From positions 12,704-76,703 of the forward strand of contig CAZUUJ010000007.1 of assembly GCA_964623625.1 (NCBI GenBank): a DNA stretch of 64,000 nucleotides. The letters are read 5' to 3'. Below the pieces are notes generated by a model. That model did not search any database. It was not told the DNA's origin and saw only the letters and a list, made by a program, of their open reading frames with translations. Of the stretch, positions 44,632 to 53,536 are shown one piece after another. This DNA comes from CAZLGM01 sp964623625 (lineage in GTDB: Bacteria > Desulfobacterota > Desulfobulbia > Desulfobulbales > Desulfocapsaceae). Position numbers and translations under genes: made by a program. Each line of letters opens with the position of its first letter. Position 1 is the first letter of the stretch.

Positions 44632-45717
44632 ATGAATACCCTAACCCTCCAAGTGGGCCTGAATGAGCGGTCCTATCCAATCATTATTGAAGATGGCCTG
44701 ATCGCACGTATCGGCACTGATCTGGCAGAGCGGAAGTTTGGCACCAAGTATGGTGTAATTGCTGATGATCATGTTGCTTCTCTGTATGGGTCGACTCTGA
44801 TGAAATCCATTAAGGATGCCGGACTGACTGCGCAGCTTTTTACGTTTCCCCAGGGTGAGGAATCAAAAAACCTGCAAATATTTGGCTCCCTTCATCGGGA
44901 GCTGGCTCAGGCGGGTTTTGATCGATCCGATGTACTGGTAGGTCTTGGCGGAGGCGTGACAGGCGATATGACCGGTTTTGTGGCCGCCTCCTATATGAGG
45001 GGAGTCCCCTTTATTCAGGTGCCAACTACCCTGCTGGCCCAGGTCGACAGTTCGGTGGGCGGCAAGACCGGTGTTGATATTCCCGAAGGAAAGAATCTTG
45101 TCGGAGCTTTTTATCAGCCCAAGGTGGTCTATATTGATACGGCTGTTCTGACAACATTGCCGATGAAAGAATATTGTGGTGGTCTTGCTGAGGTCATCAA
45201 GTATGGTGTGATTCGTGATAAAGAGTTCTTCCTCTTTCTGGAAGAGAACATCGATCAGGTTTTGGGTCTTGATCGCCAAACGATTCAGAACATGATTCAC
45301 ACCTGTTGTCGGATTAAAGCCGATGTTGTGGCGGAGGACGAAAAAGAATCAAATATCCGTAGAATCCTCAATTATGGTCATACAATCGGCCATGGAATTG
45401 AGGCAGCTTCCGACTATTCGGTCATCCACGGTGAGGCTGTGGCCATGGGCATGGTTGCCGCCTTACGGCTTGCCGTAGGTAGTGGTCTATGTGAGAGGCG
45501 GGAGGCGGGTCGGGTGGCGACCCTCATCCACAACTACGGCCTACCTACCGAAATTCCCAACAATCTTGACCGCGACCGCATTAAAGGTTATCTGCTCAGT
45601 GACAAGAAAACGATCGGTAACCGTGTTTTTTTTGTGTTGCCGACAGAGATCGGCAAGGTGGTTGTTACCGATGATGTTTCAGACAAACTGGTGGAAGAGG
45701 CATTGAGAGAGAGGTAG
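44632..45717 (+). CDS. aroB: 3-dehydroquinate synthase
   Basis: A 361-residue enzyme of the shikimate pathway that cyclises DAHP to 3-dehydroquinate, using NAD and a divalent metal. Motifs: LVGLGGGVTGDMTGFVAA (NAD site), VPTTLLAQVDSSVGGKTGVD, LNYGHTIGHGIE (metal His) and VIHGEAVAMGM. Length and motifs are normal. It stands alone between the sat terminator and a noncoding stretch with a dispersed repeat. Confidence 0.95.
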   Translation: MNTLTLQVGLNERSYPIIIEDGLIARIGTDLAERKFGTKYGVIADDHVASLYGSTLMKSIKDAGLTAQLFTFPQGEESKNLQIFGSLHRELAQAGFDRSDVLVGLGGGVTGDMTGFVAASYMRGVPFIQVPTTLLAQVDSSVGGKTGVDIPEGKNLVGAFYQPKVVYIDTAVLTTLPMKEYCGGLAEVIKYGVIRDKEFFLFLEENIDQVLGLDRQTIQNMIHTCCRIKADVVAEDEKESNIRRILNYGHTIGHGIEAASDYSVIHGEAVAMGMVAALRLAVGSGLCERREAGRVATLIHNYGLPTEIPNNLDRDRIKGYLLSDKKTIGNRVFFVLPTEIGKVVVTDDVSDKLVEEALRER

Positions 45718-45857
45718 TTGCAAAAACGACCACAAGCACCCCATCTTTTCACGATCATTGCAAACCGTATAGGAAAGGAGGCTATAACGGTTAACAATGC
45801 CTGTAAAAACCTGAGGCACTTGTGATCGTTTTATATCAAGTGTTGTAAGACTCAAAA

Positions 45858-45960
45858 AAAGAGGTAGAAAGCGAATAGCGAGAAACATAAAGTTTATTCA
45901 TTCTGCCGAAGGCAGCAAACTGTTACTATTCAATATTCACCACTTGCTATTGACTATCCC
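45858..45960 (+). repeat. Heptamer-rich dispersed repeat, copy B
   Basis: It starts with GAAAGCGAATAGCGAG heptamer-like units, then a hairpin core CTGCCGAAGGCAG followed by CAAACTGTT, and ends with CTATTCAATATTCACC-type units. It is close in structure to copies A and C. It overlaps no gene and lies downstream of the response regulator gene. Confidence 0.6.
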
Positions 45961-45964
45961 CCAA

Positions 45965-47302
45965 TCAAATCATCCCGTAGTTTTTCATCTTCTCCCACAG
46001 GTTCTTCCGGCTGATTCCCAGCAGTTTGGCTGTCTCACTCCGGGTTCCGCCTGTGTGAGTCAAAGCTCTGGTGAGGAAATTCTTTTCAGCGATAGCCATG
46101 TTGTCGGACAGGTTAAATCCCACATCAGTACCGTTGTCTCTATTACAGATTTCAATGGGGAGATCAGCTGAAGTGATTTCCGGCCCTTTGCAGAGAACCG
46201 ATGCCCTCTCCATCAGATTTCTTAACTCCCTGGCATTCCCGGGAAAATCATAGGATTTAAGACACTCAAGGGCTTCGCCGGTTATGGAGACGGATCTACC
46301 ATGAACCAGACGAAACTCCTCCAGGAACGCTTCACACAATTCTTTAATATCTTCCTTATGTTCACGTAGAGGCGGCATTTGAATGGGAATTACCTGCAGC
46401 CTGTAAAGAAGGTCCTGGCGGAACCGTCCGGCGTCAATTTCCTTTTGCAGATCCTTTGAAGTACAGGCGATAACCCGAACATCGACGGAAATAGCTTTGT
46501 TGCCGCCAACCCGCTCAAACTGGCTCTCCTGAAGAACCCGGAGAAGTTTTGCCTGCAGAGGCATAGGCAGGTCACCCAACTCGTCAAGCAGCAGAGTGGC
46601 ATTATCGGCCAGTTCAAATTTCCCCTTTCTCCTATTGTCAGCCCCGGTAAAAGAGCCTTTTTCATGGCCAAAGAGCTCTGATTCCATGAGTCCTTCAGGG
46701 ATGGCGGCGCAGTTAATTGACACGAAAGGTTTGTCACTTCGTTTGGAAGCGGCGTGAATGGCTCGCGCAGCCAGTTCCTTGCCTGTTCCGGACTCACCGG
46801 TAATCAGGATGGTGGCATTGGTCGGGGCGGCCTGTTCGATGATTGAATAGATATTCCGGATAGCCGGGCTTGTCCCGAGGAGTTTGCGTTCGCTTTCGGT
46901 CCGGACACTTGCCTCAAGCAACTCATATTTATTTTTAACTTCCTGGGCTTCAAGCAGCCGGTTGATCCGGATGATCAAATCATCCATGTCAAAGGGCTTG
47001 AGGATATAATCGGCGGCTCCCTTTCGTAGACAGTCAATGGCGTCATTCACAGATCCATAAGCCGTCATGATGATCACATCTGTTTCCGGAGACTGTTTCT
47101 GAATCTGTTGTAGAATGGCCATGCCGTCCATTCCAGGCATACGGATATCGGAGACGACCAGTTGATAGTTGTTTCTTGCGAGTAGTCTTGAGGCAACCAG
47201 GCCGTTTTCGGCCTCATCGACCTGCCAGCCCGATTGAACAAGTTGATCATAAACGGAGATCCGCATGATCTCGTCATCTTCTGCTAACAGTATTTTAGCC
47301 AT
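45965..47302 (-). CDS. Sigma-54-dependent response regulator of the nitrate region
   Basis: A 445-residue regulator: receiver with acceptor Asp near residue 52 (LVVSDIRMPGMDG), AAA+ domain with GESGTGKE, KGSFTGADNRRKG (GAFTGA loop with Ser for Ala) and TLLLDELGDLP, and a Fis-type helix-turn-helix (TGGTRSETAKLLGISRKNLWEKM). It overlaps its kinase gene by 8 bases. The pair is divergent from the nap operon. Two promoters in the window have sigma-54 elements with paired dyads upstream (see 49183 and 56452), the likely sites for this protein. Confidence 0.88.
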   Translation of the reverse strand: MAKILLAEDDEIMRISVYDQLVQSGWQVDEAENGLVASRLLARNNYQLVVSDIRMPGMDGMAILQQIQKQSPETDVIIMTAYGSVNDAIDCLRKGAADYILKPFDMDDLIIRINRLLEAQEVKNKYELLEASVRTESERKLLGTSPAIRNIYSIIEQAAPTNATILITGESGTGKELAARAIHAASKRSDKPFVSINCAAIPEGLMESELFGHEKGSFTGADNRRKGKFELADNATLLLDELGDLPMPLQAKLLRVLQESQFERVGGNKAISVDVRVIACTSKDLQKEIDAGRFRQDLLYRLQVIPIQMPPLREHKEDIKELCEAFLEEFRLVHGRSVSITGEALECLKSYDFPGNARELRNLMERASVLCKGPEITSADLPIEICNRDNGTDVGFNLSDNMAIAEKNFLTRALTHTGGTRSETAKLLGISRKNLWEKMKNYGMI

Positions 47303-48887
47303 TGTCAGTCGGTTTTTTTCCGGCTAGTTCTTCTGGATGAAGGGGAAAACGAATAGTGAAGGTCGAGCCTTTTCCCTCTTCGCTTTCGACAAAAATGTCA
47401 CCTTCGAGTTGTTGAACCAGGGAGTAGGTAACAGCCAGACCCAGACCGGTGCCCTCTCCAACGTCCTTGGTTGTAAAAAACGGATCGAAAATATGATCCA
47501 TTGTTTCTGTAGCAATTCCCATGCCTGTGTCTGAAATGATAAGATCAAGATTGTCGTCGTTACGGTGGACGGAAACATCCAGCCTGCCGCCATTGGGCAT
47601 CGCCTGGATGGCGTTTAATCCGATGTTGATGATTATCTGTTTCAATGCTTCAGCATCCAGCCTATAATGTTTCGAGATAGTAACATCTACGGAGTGTTCG
47701 ATATTTCTCAATTTATAGGAGAGCAGATCAATGCATTCGTCGATCAACGTTTTTAGATCTACCTTTCTTAGTTTGAGCGGTTCCGTACGACCAAAGTTCA
47801 GCAATTGGCGCATGGTATGCTCGATCCTTCGAAGTCCCTTGTCGAGCAAGGGCAGATAACGCTGGTGCATTTCACGATTTTGAGGATCTTCCCGCATGCT
47901 TTTCACGCAATTCAACATTCCCCCCAGCGGATTGTTAACCTCGTGGGCAATGCCGGCCGTCAGAATTCCAAGAGAAGCCATCTTTTCATTGAACCAGGCT
48001 TGTCTGCGTGTTGTGTCCAGCTCTTCCTGGGATTTGAGCAAGCTGTCACAGAAATTATTAAAATGATCATAGAGAATGTCCAGCTCGTCTTTGAACACCG
48101 AAGGCAGGACTCTATTATCCGGAAGAGGATCCGGGAAATGATCCATAGCGTCAGAGAGGCGGTTGATCCTGTGAACAACCAGTGATTCAAACATAAGAAA
48201 CAGGGCGACGGTGACCAGGAAAATGGTAGTGATGCCGATTAATACCAATGATTGATTGTTTTTCTTGATCATGTTGTCGGCCCAGCTGATCGGAATGGTA
48301 ATCGACAGTGCGCCTCTAATATCACCTTTGGCATACCCATGACGGGCGTGGCAGCCCAGGCACGAGTCTTCCACATTCAGCGGGGCAATGTATCGAACGA
48401 CCCTGCCTTGGTCTTCTTTATGGACGGCGACTGCTTCCTGAAGCCCCTCATTAAAATTCATCATACACAGTTTTTCAAAATCATCCGGTTTGTTGGCCGG
48501 ATTGACCGGTTTAAGGCTGGTCACCCTGAAATAGCCGAGCCCGTCCCGGTCCGCATAACCGGATAATTCCCGGGTGACCATTGCCGGATTTCTCAACACA
48601 TAGGCTCTTCCGTTTTGATCATGTACTGTAGGCAGGTCAAGAAAGGGGTTGGGTTTTACCCCTTCTGTTTGCAAAACGAAAAGACCGTTGTGGTCGGCTA
48701 CCCACTGCCTGGTCAGCAATATCTGTTTGTACAGCATCCGGGCCTGCTGTTTAGCGTTACGAATGATCATCTCATTTTCAAAAACCGATGTGCGATGAAG
48801 AACGTAGAGAAATGAAAGTGAGATAATGGCTCCAATGAAAATGATGAATTTGGTCCGCAGCGAGATGTTGGTCAAATGATGAAACAT
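47295..48887 (-). CDS. Sensor histidine kinase with periplasmic c-heme domain
   Basis: A 530-residue kinase. After a membrane helix (NISLRTKFIIFIGAIISLSFLYVL) comes a periplasmic domain of the DUF3365/Tll0287-like kind with a c-type heme site CLGCHARHG (Cys 176, Cys 179, His 180). A second helix, a linker, HisKA with GIAHEVNNPLGGM, and HATPase (FDPFFTTKDVGEGTGLGLAV) follow. I prefer the ATG at 48887, preceded by AGGAG, over the one at 48926. A heme suggests sensing of redox state, NO or a related signal. It lies next to the nitrate genes. Confidence 0.86.
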   Translation of the reverse strand: MFHHLTNISLRTKFIIFIGAIISLSFLYVLHRTSVFENEMIIRNAKQQARMLYKQILLTRQWVADHNGLFVLQTEGVKPNPFLDLPTVHDQNGRAYVLRNPAMVTRELSGYADRDGLGYFRVTSLKPVNPANKPDDFEKLCMMNFNEGLQEAVAVHKEDQGRVVRYIAPLNVEDSCLGCHARHGYAKGDIRGALSITIPISWADNMIKKNNQSLVLIGITTIFLVTVALFLMFESLVVHRINRLSDAMDHFPDPLPDNRVLPSVFKDELDILYDHFNNFCDSLLKSQEELDTTRRQAWFNEKMASLGILTAGIAHEVNNPLGGMLNCVKSMREDPQNREMHQRYLPLLDKGLRRIEHTMRQLLNFGRTEPLKLRKVDLKTLIDECIDLLSYKLRNIEHSVDVTISKHYRLDAEALKQIIINIGLNAIQAMPNGGRLDVSVHRNDDNLDLIISDTGMGIATETMDHIFDPFFTTKDVGEGTGLGLAVTYSLVQQLEGDIFVESEEGKGSTFTIRFPLHPEELAGKKPTDNG

Positions 48888-49182
48888 TTTGGAAAACTCC
48901 TGGTTAGATACAGATTTATTCCCCATCTGTCACCAGTCTGGTTGGAGAATAGCGTTTAGCAGAAAAGTGAATCCTTAAGTGATCATAGCAAAGATGCCCG
49001 AAGCTCTAAGTCCACCAAGGCAATTGTAAAAATGGTTATAGTCACGCTTTCTGTCCGGGTTATATAGCATAAGCAATGACCTCTGTCACAGATTCAAAAA
49101 GCAGTGTAGCAGGAGACGGGGGAAGGTCAACTGAAAAATCTTTTTCATTAATATCACAGCCAAGTGTTCTCTCAAGCCAAAC

Positions 49183-49198
49183 GGTACCGTCTGGTAAC
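49183..49198. promoter_or_regulatory. Upstream activator dyad 1 of the nap operon
   Basis: GGTACC-GTCT-GGTAAC fits GNTACC-N4-GGTANC exactly. It lies 99 bases before the sigma-54 promoter and 33 bases before the second dyad. A short palindrome with arms CCA and TGG overlaps it. Confidence 0.7.
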
Positions 49199-49215
49199 GT
49201 CCCCTGGAGGCAAAT

Positions 49216-49231
49216 GCTACCGGTTGGTATC
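49216..49231. promoter_or_regulatory. Upstream activator dyad 2 of the nap operon
   Basis: GCTACC-GGTT-GGTATC, the same dyad pattern. It starts 66 bases before the sigma-54 element, the distance usual for enhancer-type activators. The region 48888-49430 also contains the divergent start of the kinase gene. Confidence 0.7.
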
Positions 49232-49281
49232 GTCTTGGGCAGGTGGGTTATGTTTTGTCTAGTATTTTGGTCATATGTTTT

Positions 49282-49297
49282 TGGTATAGAAATTGCA
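49282..49297 (+). promoter_or_regulatory. Sigma-54 promoter of the nap operon
   Basis: TGGTATAGAAATTGCA matches TGGYAYRN4YTGCW with no mismatch. It lies 134 bases before the ATG of the first cytochrome gene, so the leader is about 120 bases. Confidence 0.85.
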
Positions 49298-49430
49298 AAA
49301 AATGTTATTGGAATAAAAGTAGCGGTCCTGTTTATCTAGTGAATAAGCTGTTCGGCCAGTCCAAGTATTGAGAAATTGAGTAGACAAGGGTCTATTCGAA
49401 CTATTATCCGATTTATCAAAGGAGCAGAAG

Positions 49431-50027
49431 ATGATCCAGAAACACTTGAAGGTGCACACCGGAGTTGTTTCCAGGATCGGTATGACTTTGCTGATTTTGC
49501 TCTGGGCAGGTACCCAGGCATCAGCTGCTGACAGACCGATTATCGAAGAATGCATGCGCTGTCACGATGTGAAAACCTATCTGTATGAGATGAGCCATTC
49601 ATCCCATGCCGTTGACAACAACAAGAAAAAGATCACCTGTGAACAGTGTCATGACTTCCACTTCAATCCGCTGACGAGCTACTACGCCAGGGACGAGTAT
49701 TACGATAAAAAGATCTTCAAACCCGAAGATTTTGATCGCCGAAGTATGCAGAAAACCGCTCCGGGCGCCATACCGGCTGAAAAATGCATGAAATGCCATG
49801 AAGATCTGTATAAAAACGTCAAGGGAGAAAAAATTTCCCTCATCGGACAGCTTTGCCATGACGCCTATCAAGGTAAGAACGGAAGTACAAACAGAAACTG
49901 TGCCGGCTGTCATATTAACATTGCCCACCTGCCGGAATTTGATCGAGGTCTGATGGTCAGAGCTGAATTTGCCAAAAGACTTGCTGAGAATCCGATGAAA
50001 GCTGAAAAGAAAGGAGGGCAGAAATAA
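49431..50027 (+). CDS. Tetraheme c-type cytochrome, NapM-like
   Basis: A 198-residue exported cytochrome with an N-terminal signal or anchor (about residues 15-33) and four CxxCH sites (CMRCH, CEQCH, CMKCH, CAGCH). Length and heme number resemble the NapM cytochromes found in Desulfovibrio-type nap operons. The start is secured by GGAGCAG before the ATG. It ends at the first base of the next cytochrome gene. It probably carries electrons to NapA in the periplasm. Confidence 0.8.
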   Translation: MIQKHLKVHTGVVSRIGMTLLILLWAGTQASAADRPIIEECMRCHDVKTYLYEMSHSSHAVDNNKKKITCEQCHDFHFNPLTSYYARDEYYDKKIFKPEDFDRRSMQKTAPGAIPAEKCMKCHEDLYKNVKGEKISLIGQLCHDAYQGKNGSTNRNCAGCHINIAHLPEFDRGLMVRAEFAKRLAENPMKAEKKGGQK

Positions 50028-50461
50028 TGAAAAAGAACCTGATGACCAAACAGTATATGAAATTGAGCTTGCTTTTTCTTATTTCTGCTATCTGTGTTTC
50101 CTTTTCCGCCATGGCAGCTCTTGCTGGGGGAGTAAATCATCTGAAGATTCCGGATGAAGCTGGCGACTGTTATGAATGCCACAAGAAGGCGACTCCGAAG
50201 GTTGCTCAGGATTGGTATGAATCCAAGCACGGTGTCGCGCTGTTGAAATGTTTTGTCTGTCATGGACAGCCTGACGGCAAGGGTTCGGTTCCCTGGTCGG
50301 TTGTTCCTGACGCAGCATCGGTCTGTCGTAAGTGTCACGATCCTGCGATGAAAAGGATGGAAGACAAGTACGGATTGAAACCGAATTGTTATAAATGTCA
50401 TCCCTTTCATCAGAATTCTCTTCACCACGAGGCGTATAAAAAGTCTGCCAGCACTAAATAG
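50027..50461 (+). CDS. Tetraheme c-type cytochrome
   Basis: A 144-residue exported cytochrome with a signal peptide (residues 1-34) and four CxxCH sites (CYECH, CFVCH, CRKCH, CYKCH). It overlaps the upstream gene by one base (TAATG). With its neighbour it makes eight hemes for electron supply to NapA, in place of a NapB subunit that is absent here. A specific family name cannot be given. Confidence 0.8.
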   Translation: MKKNLMTKQYMKLSLLFLISAICVSFSAMAALAGGVNHLKIPDEAGDCYECHKKATPKVAQDWYESKHGVALLKCFVCHGQPDGKGSVPWSVVPDAASVCRKCHDPAMKRMEDKYGLKPNCYKCHPFHQNSLHHEAYKKSASTK

Positions 50462-50495
50462 CTGGGGTTAAGAAGCTGATGATTAATTAATGGGT

Positions 50496-50521
50496 ACCTT
50501 GAAATAGCAATTTTTCAAGGT
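50496..50521 (+). promoter_or_regulatory. mRNA hairpin between cytochrome genes and napA
   Basis: ACCTTGAAA and TTTCAAGGT form a perfect 9-bp stem with an 8-base loop. It has no T-run, so it is more likely a processing or stability element than a terminator. It lies in the 180-base gap before napA. Confidence 0.45.
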
Positions 50522-50641
50522 GGCCTAAAAAAGTAGGAGGAAATGGGCTGTACAGGGGGAGAAACTCATCCACTCAGTCCGTGTTACTGTCTTACTCTCA
50601 ATGTAAGGCAACAAAACCCTTTCTAAAAGGAGAAGAACCTT

Positions 50642-52906
50642 ATGAAGTTAACAAGACGTGAAGTGCTCAAAACAGCTGCTGCAACTTCTGCTGTAATGGC
50701 AGTCAGCGGCCCGTTATCAATGGTGAAAGAGGCAAATGCCGCTGAGCCGGATAAATGGGTGAAAGCCGTCTGTCGTTTCTGTGGAACCGGCTGTGGTGTT
50801 ATGGTAGGTGTGAAAGGGAAGAAAGTCGTCACCGTCAAGGGTGACCCGAATAACCATAATGCAGGTTTTCTCTGCTTAAAAGGCGCGTTGATGCCGCCTG
50901 TAATTTATGCAAAAGAGAGGATTACCAAACCATACATTCGTAAGAACGGCAAGCTCACACCCGCAAGCTGGGATGAGGCTATGAGCCTGGTGGCTTCTAA
51001 ATTCAAAGCCGCTATCAAGGAAGCCGGACCGACTGCTGTTGGTTATTACGGTTCCGGACAGGCGCTGACCGAGGAAACCTATCTGGCGTCCAAGATCTTC
51101 AAGGCAGGCTTAGGCTGTAATAACGTAGAGGGAAATCCACGTCTGTGTATGGCATCGGCTGTTGGTGGCTATGTAACCACTTACGGCAAGGATGAACCAT
51201 GCGGTTCTTATGCAGATATTGATGCAGCGACCTGCTTCTTTATTATCGGCTCAAATATGTCGGAATGTCATCCGATTATCTTCAAGCGTGTTGCTGCCCG
51301 GAAGCAGGCTGACCCGAACGTCAAGGTCATCGTTGCCGATCCGCGTAAAACCAATACCGCCCGTATCGCAGACGAGCATATTTCCTTTAAGCCTGGTACC
51401 GACCTTGCGGTTATGAATGCCATGGCTCAGCACATCATTGCCGAAGAGTTGGATAGTCCGCGTTTCCACGGCAAGTACTGTAACTTCATCGTTGACTGGA
51501 AGACCAAGGCAAAGGGAACTTTTGATGACTATGTGAAGTTCCTGGCCGATTATACTCCGGAAAAAGTTGAAAAGATTACCGGAGTATCTGCTGATCAAAT
51601 TAAGCGGTGTGCCAAGATGTTTGCCGAGGCTTCCGGTAGTGTTTCCTTCTGGTGTATGGGTCTAAACCAGCGAATTCGTGGTGTCTGGGCCAACAACTTG
51701 GTTTCCAACTTGCATCTGCTCACTGGTCACATTGGTAAACCCGGCGCGACTCCATTCTCACTGACAGGTCAGCCGAATGCCTGTGGTGGTGTTCGTGACA
51801 CCGGTGGTCTGGCCCATCTGCTGCCTGCAGGTCACCTGATTAAGAAAGATGCCCATCGTGCAAAAGTTGAAAAACTCTGGGGCCTCAAGCCCGGCACTAT
51901 TAATCCGAAGCCTGGCAAACACACTATTGCCCTGTGGAATGCCTTTTCTGAAGGTAAGGTTAAGGCCCTACTGGTGTTGAATACCAATCCGGCTCACTCG
52001 CTGCCAAATGTCAATATCTATACCGAAGGTATGAAGCGTAAGGACAATTTTATCTGCCTTTCTGAAGCGTTTATGGATGCAGAGACTGTCAAGTATGCCG
52101 ATGTTGTTCTGCCGACCGCTTTTTGGTGTGAGAAACGTGGTGTCTATGGATGTTCCGAGAGACGCTACGCCTATTTGGAACAATCAGTTGAGCCTATGGG
52201 CGAATGTAAGCCAGACTATGAAATCCTGATGGATTTTGCCAAGCGTATGGGTGTTGATCCTAAAGTTACACCATACAAAGATATTGATGATGTATGGGAT
52301 GAGTGGAGAAACTTCTCTGCGGCCACTCCGTATAACTTCAAGGGTATTACTCGCGAGAGATTGAAGAAAGAATCCGGTATTCTATGGCCATGTCCGACCG
52401 AAGACCATCCGGGTTCAAGAATACGTTACGTCCGCGGTGAAGATCCGAACATCCCGAAAGACTTCAAGAACAAGTATCACTTCTACGGCAAACCGGATGG
52501 TAAGGCCTGGATCATTCTGAGACCATACAAAGGTGCGGCGGAAGAGGCTGACAAGGATTATCCTATGACGCTGACAACCGGTCGAGTAATTGATCACTGG
52601 CATACCGGTACCATGACCATGAAGGTACCTGAGCTGAAGAAGTCTTTCCCGAAAGCATATGTTGAGGTTAACCCTGTCGATGCCAAGAAACATGGTATCC
52701 AGAACGGTGACAATGTACTGCTTGAGACCCGACGGGATAAGATGGTCTTCCAGGCCAAGGTTACCGATGTTCCTCAGCCGGGTCTTGTATTCGTACCCTG
52801 GTACGATCCCGACCTGATGATCAACAAGTTGACCTTGAACGCAATCGATAAGGGATCCAAACAGCCGGAATATAAGATCTGCGCTGTACGGATTAAGAAG
52901 GCGTAA
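50642..52906 (+). CDS. napA: Periplasmic nitrate reductase catalytic subunit
   Basis: A 754-residue molybdoenzyme, the length of monomeric Desulfovibrio NapA. It has a Tat signal (LTRREVLKTAAATS), the 4Fe-4S cysteines 44, 47, 51 and 78 (CRFCGTGC and FLCLKG), and the molybdenum Cys in GNPRLCMASAVGGY at about residue 169. It reduces nitrate to nitrite in the periplasm. A formate dehydrogenase is less likely because of the Cys ligand context and the napD gene after it. Codon choice suggests strong expression. The ribosome site AGGAGAAGAA precedes the ATG. Confidence 0.92.
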   Translation: MKLTRREVLKTAAATSAVMAVSGPLSMVKEANAAEPDKWVKAVCRFCGTGCGVMVGVKGKKVVTVKGDPNNHNAGFLCLKGALMPPVIYAKERITKPYIRKNGKLTPASWDEAMSLVASKFKAAIKEAGPTAVGYYGSGQALTEETYLASKIFKAGLGCNNVEGNPRLCMASAVGGYVTTYGKDEPCGSYADIDAATCFFIIGSNMSECHPIIFKRVAARKQADPNVKVIVADPRKTNTARIADEHISFKPGTDLAVMNAMAQHIIAEELDSPRFHGKYCNFIVDWKTKAKGTFDDYVKFLADYTPEKVEKITGVSADQIKRCAKMFAEASGSVSFWCMGLNQRIRGVWANNLVSNLHLLTGHIGKPGATPFSLTGQPNACGGVRDTGGLAHLLPAGHLIKKDAHRAKVEKLWGLKPGTINPKPGKHTIALWNAFSEGKVKALLVLNTNPAHSLPNVNIYTEGMKRKDNFICLSEAFMDAETVKYADVVLPTAFWCEKRGVYGCSERRYAYLEQSVEPMGECKPDYEILMDFAKRMGVDPKVTPYKDIDDVWDEWRNFSAATPYNFKGITRERLKKESGILWPCPTEDHPGSRIRYVRGEDPNIPKDFKNKYHFYGKPDGKAWIILRPYKGAAEEADKDYPMTLTTGRVIDHWHTGTMTMKVPELKKSFPKAYVEVNPVDAKKHGIQNGDNVLLETRRDKMVFQAKVTDVPQPGLVFVPWYDPDLMINKLTLNAIDKGSKQPEYKICAVRIKKA

Positions 52907-52909
52907 GTC

Positions 52910-53218
52910 ATGGCAATAGCAGGGCTTCTGGTACATACCCTTAAAGATCAAGTTAAGGATGTTGAAAAGGCGGTCGGTGAAATGGAGGAAATGACCACCT
53001 ACGGTATCCATGAGGATCAATATGTGGTGGTTGTGGTGGAAGCCCCATCCGATAAAATGGAACAGGCGGTCGATAGTCTGGATGCACTTGAAGGTGTCTT
53101 GACAGTGTATACCACCTACTTGACCGTCGAGGATGAAATGGACGAGGACGGTAATCTCGAGACCGATATATCCGTTAAGGATTATTTCAAGAAGAAGCCA
53201 AAATCTCCATTGAATTAA
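52910..53218 (+). CDS. napD: NapA maturation chaperone NapD
   Basis: A 102-residue cytoplasmic protein with the NapD ferredoxin-like fold pattern (AIAGLLVHTLKDQVKDVEKAVGE, then YVVVVVEAPSDKMEQAVDSL). NapD binds the Tat signal of NapA to hold export until the cofactor is inserted. It lies three bases after napA and is followed by a strong terminator, so the nap operon ends here. Confidence 0.9.
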   Translation: MAIAGLLVHTLKDQVKDVEKAVGEMEEMTTYGIHEDQYVVVVVEAPSDKMEQAVDSLDALEGVLTVYTTYLTVEDEMDEDGNLETDISVKDYFKKKPKSPLN

Positions 53219-53223
53219 TACAA

Positions 53224-53261
53224 CCCGGCTGCCGGATAGAGCTATCGGCAGCCGGGTTTTT
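53224..53261 (+). terminator. Terminator of the nap operon
   Basis: CCCGGCTGCCG pairs perfectly with CGGCAGCCGGG, with a further short inner stem and a run of five T after it. It starts six bases after the napD stop. Confidence 0.95.
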
Positions 53262-53316
53262 AATTGTTTGTTTTATGCATATGCCCACTATGTGGTGCTG
53301 AAAGGATGGGCTGGCA

Positions 53317-53386
53317 AAAGAGAACAGAATGGTGTGTAGTTTTGGCCTGACACTGAGACTATAAGTTTTCCCCTTCTGTTCTCTTT
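53317..53386. repeat. Long-range inverted repeat before the NapG/NapH-like genes
   Basis: Perfect 13-base arms AAAGAGAACAGAA (53317-53329) and TTCTGTTCTCTTT (53374-53386), separated by 44 bases. The 318-base gap from 53219 to 53536 holds the nap terminator and this repeat. No sigma-54 element or GNTACC dyad was found in it. Confidence 0.5.
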
Positions 53387-53536
53387 CTCCTGCTCATCTG
53401 AAACCACAGTATCTTAGAGAATCGTTGTTTCTCCAAGGGTAGGACCAATATTGTTGATGAGTAGAATAATGCCGGCCAAAGCAGTAATAACGAAAAATTC
53501 ATTTCGGATTCAGGTGAAAGATGAACGAGGCAATCC

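Noticed and set aside
50496..50521. Terminator between the cytochrome genes and napA
   Set aside because: The stem has no T-run, and napA follows in the same direction, so an RNA stability or processing element is more likely.
50642..52906. Formate dehydrogenase alpha subunit instead of NapA
   Set aside because: The length, Tat signal, Cys ligand context and the following napD gene all favour nitrate reductase.
52415..53020. 201-codon minus-strand frame over the end of napA and start of napD
   Set aside because: It crosses two secure genes and has no start signal.
53262..53536. A further sigma-54 promoter with GNTACC dyads before the NapG/NapH-like genes
   Set aside because: I looked for both patterns and found neither; only the long-range inverted repeat is present.
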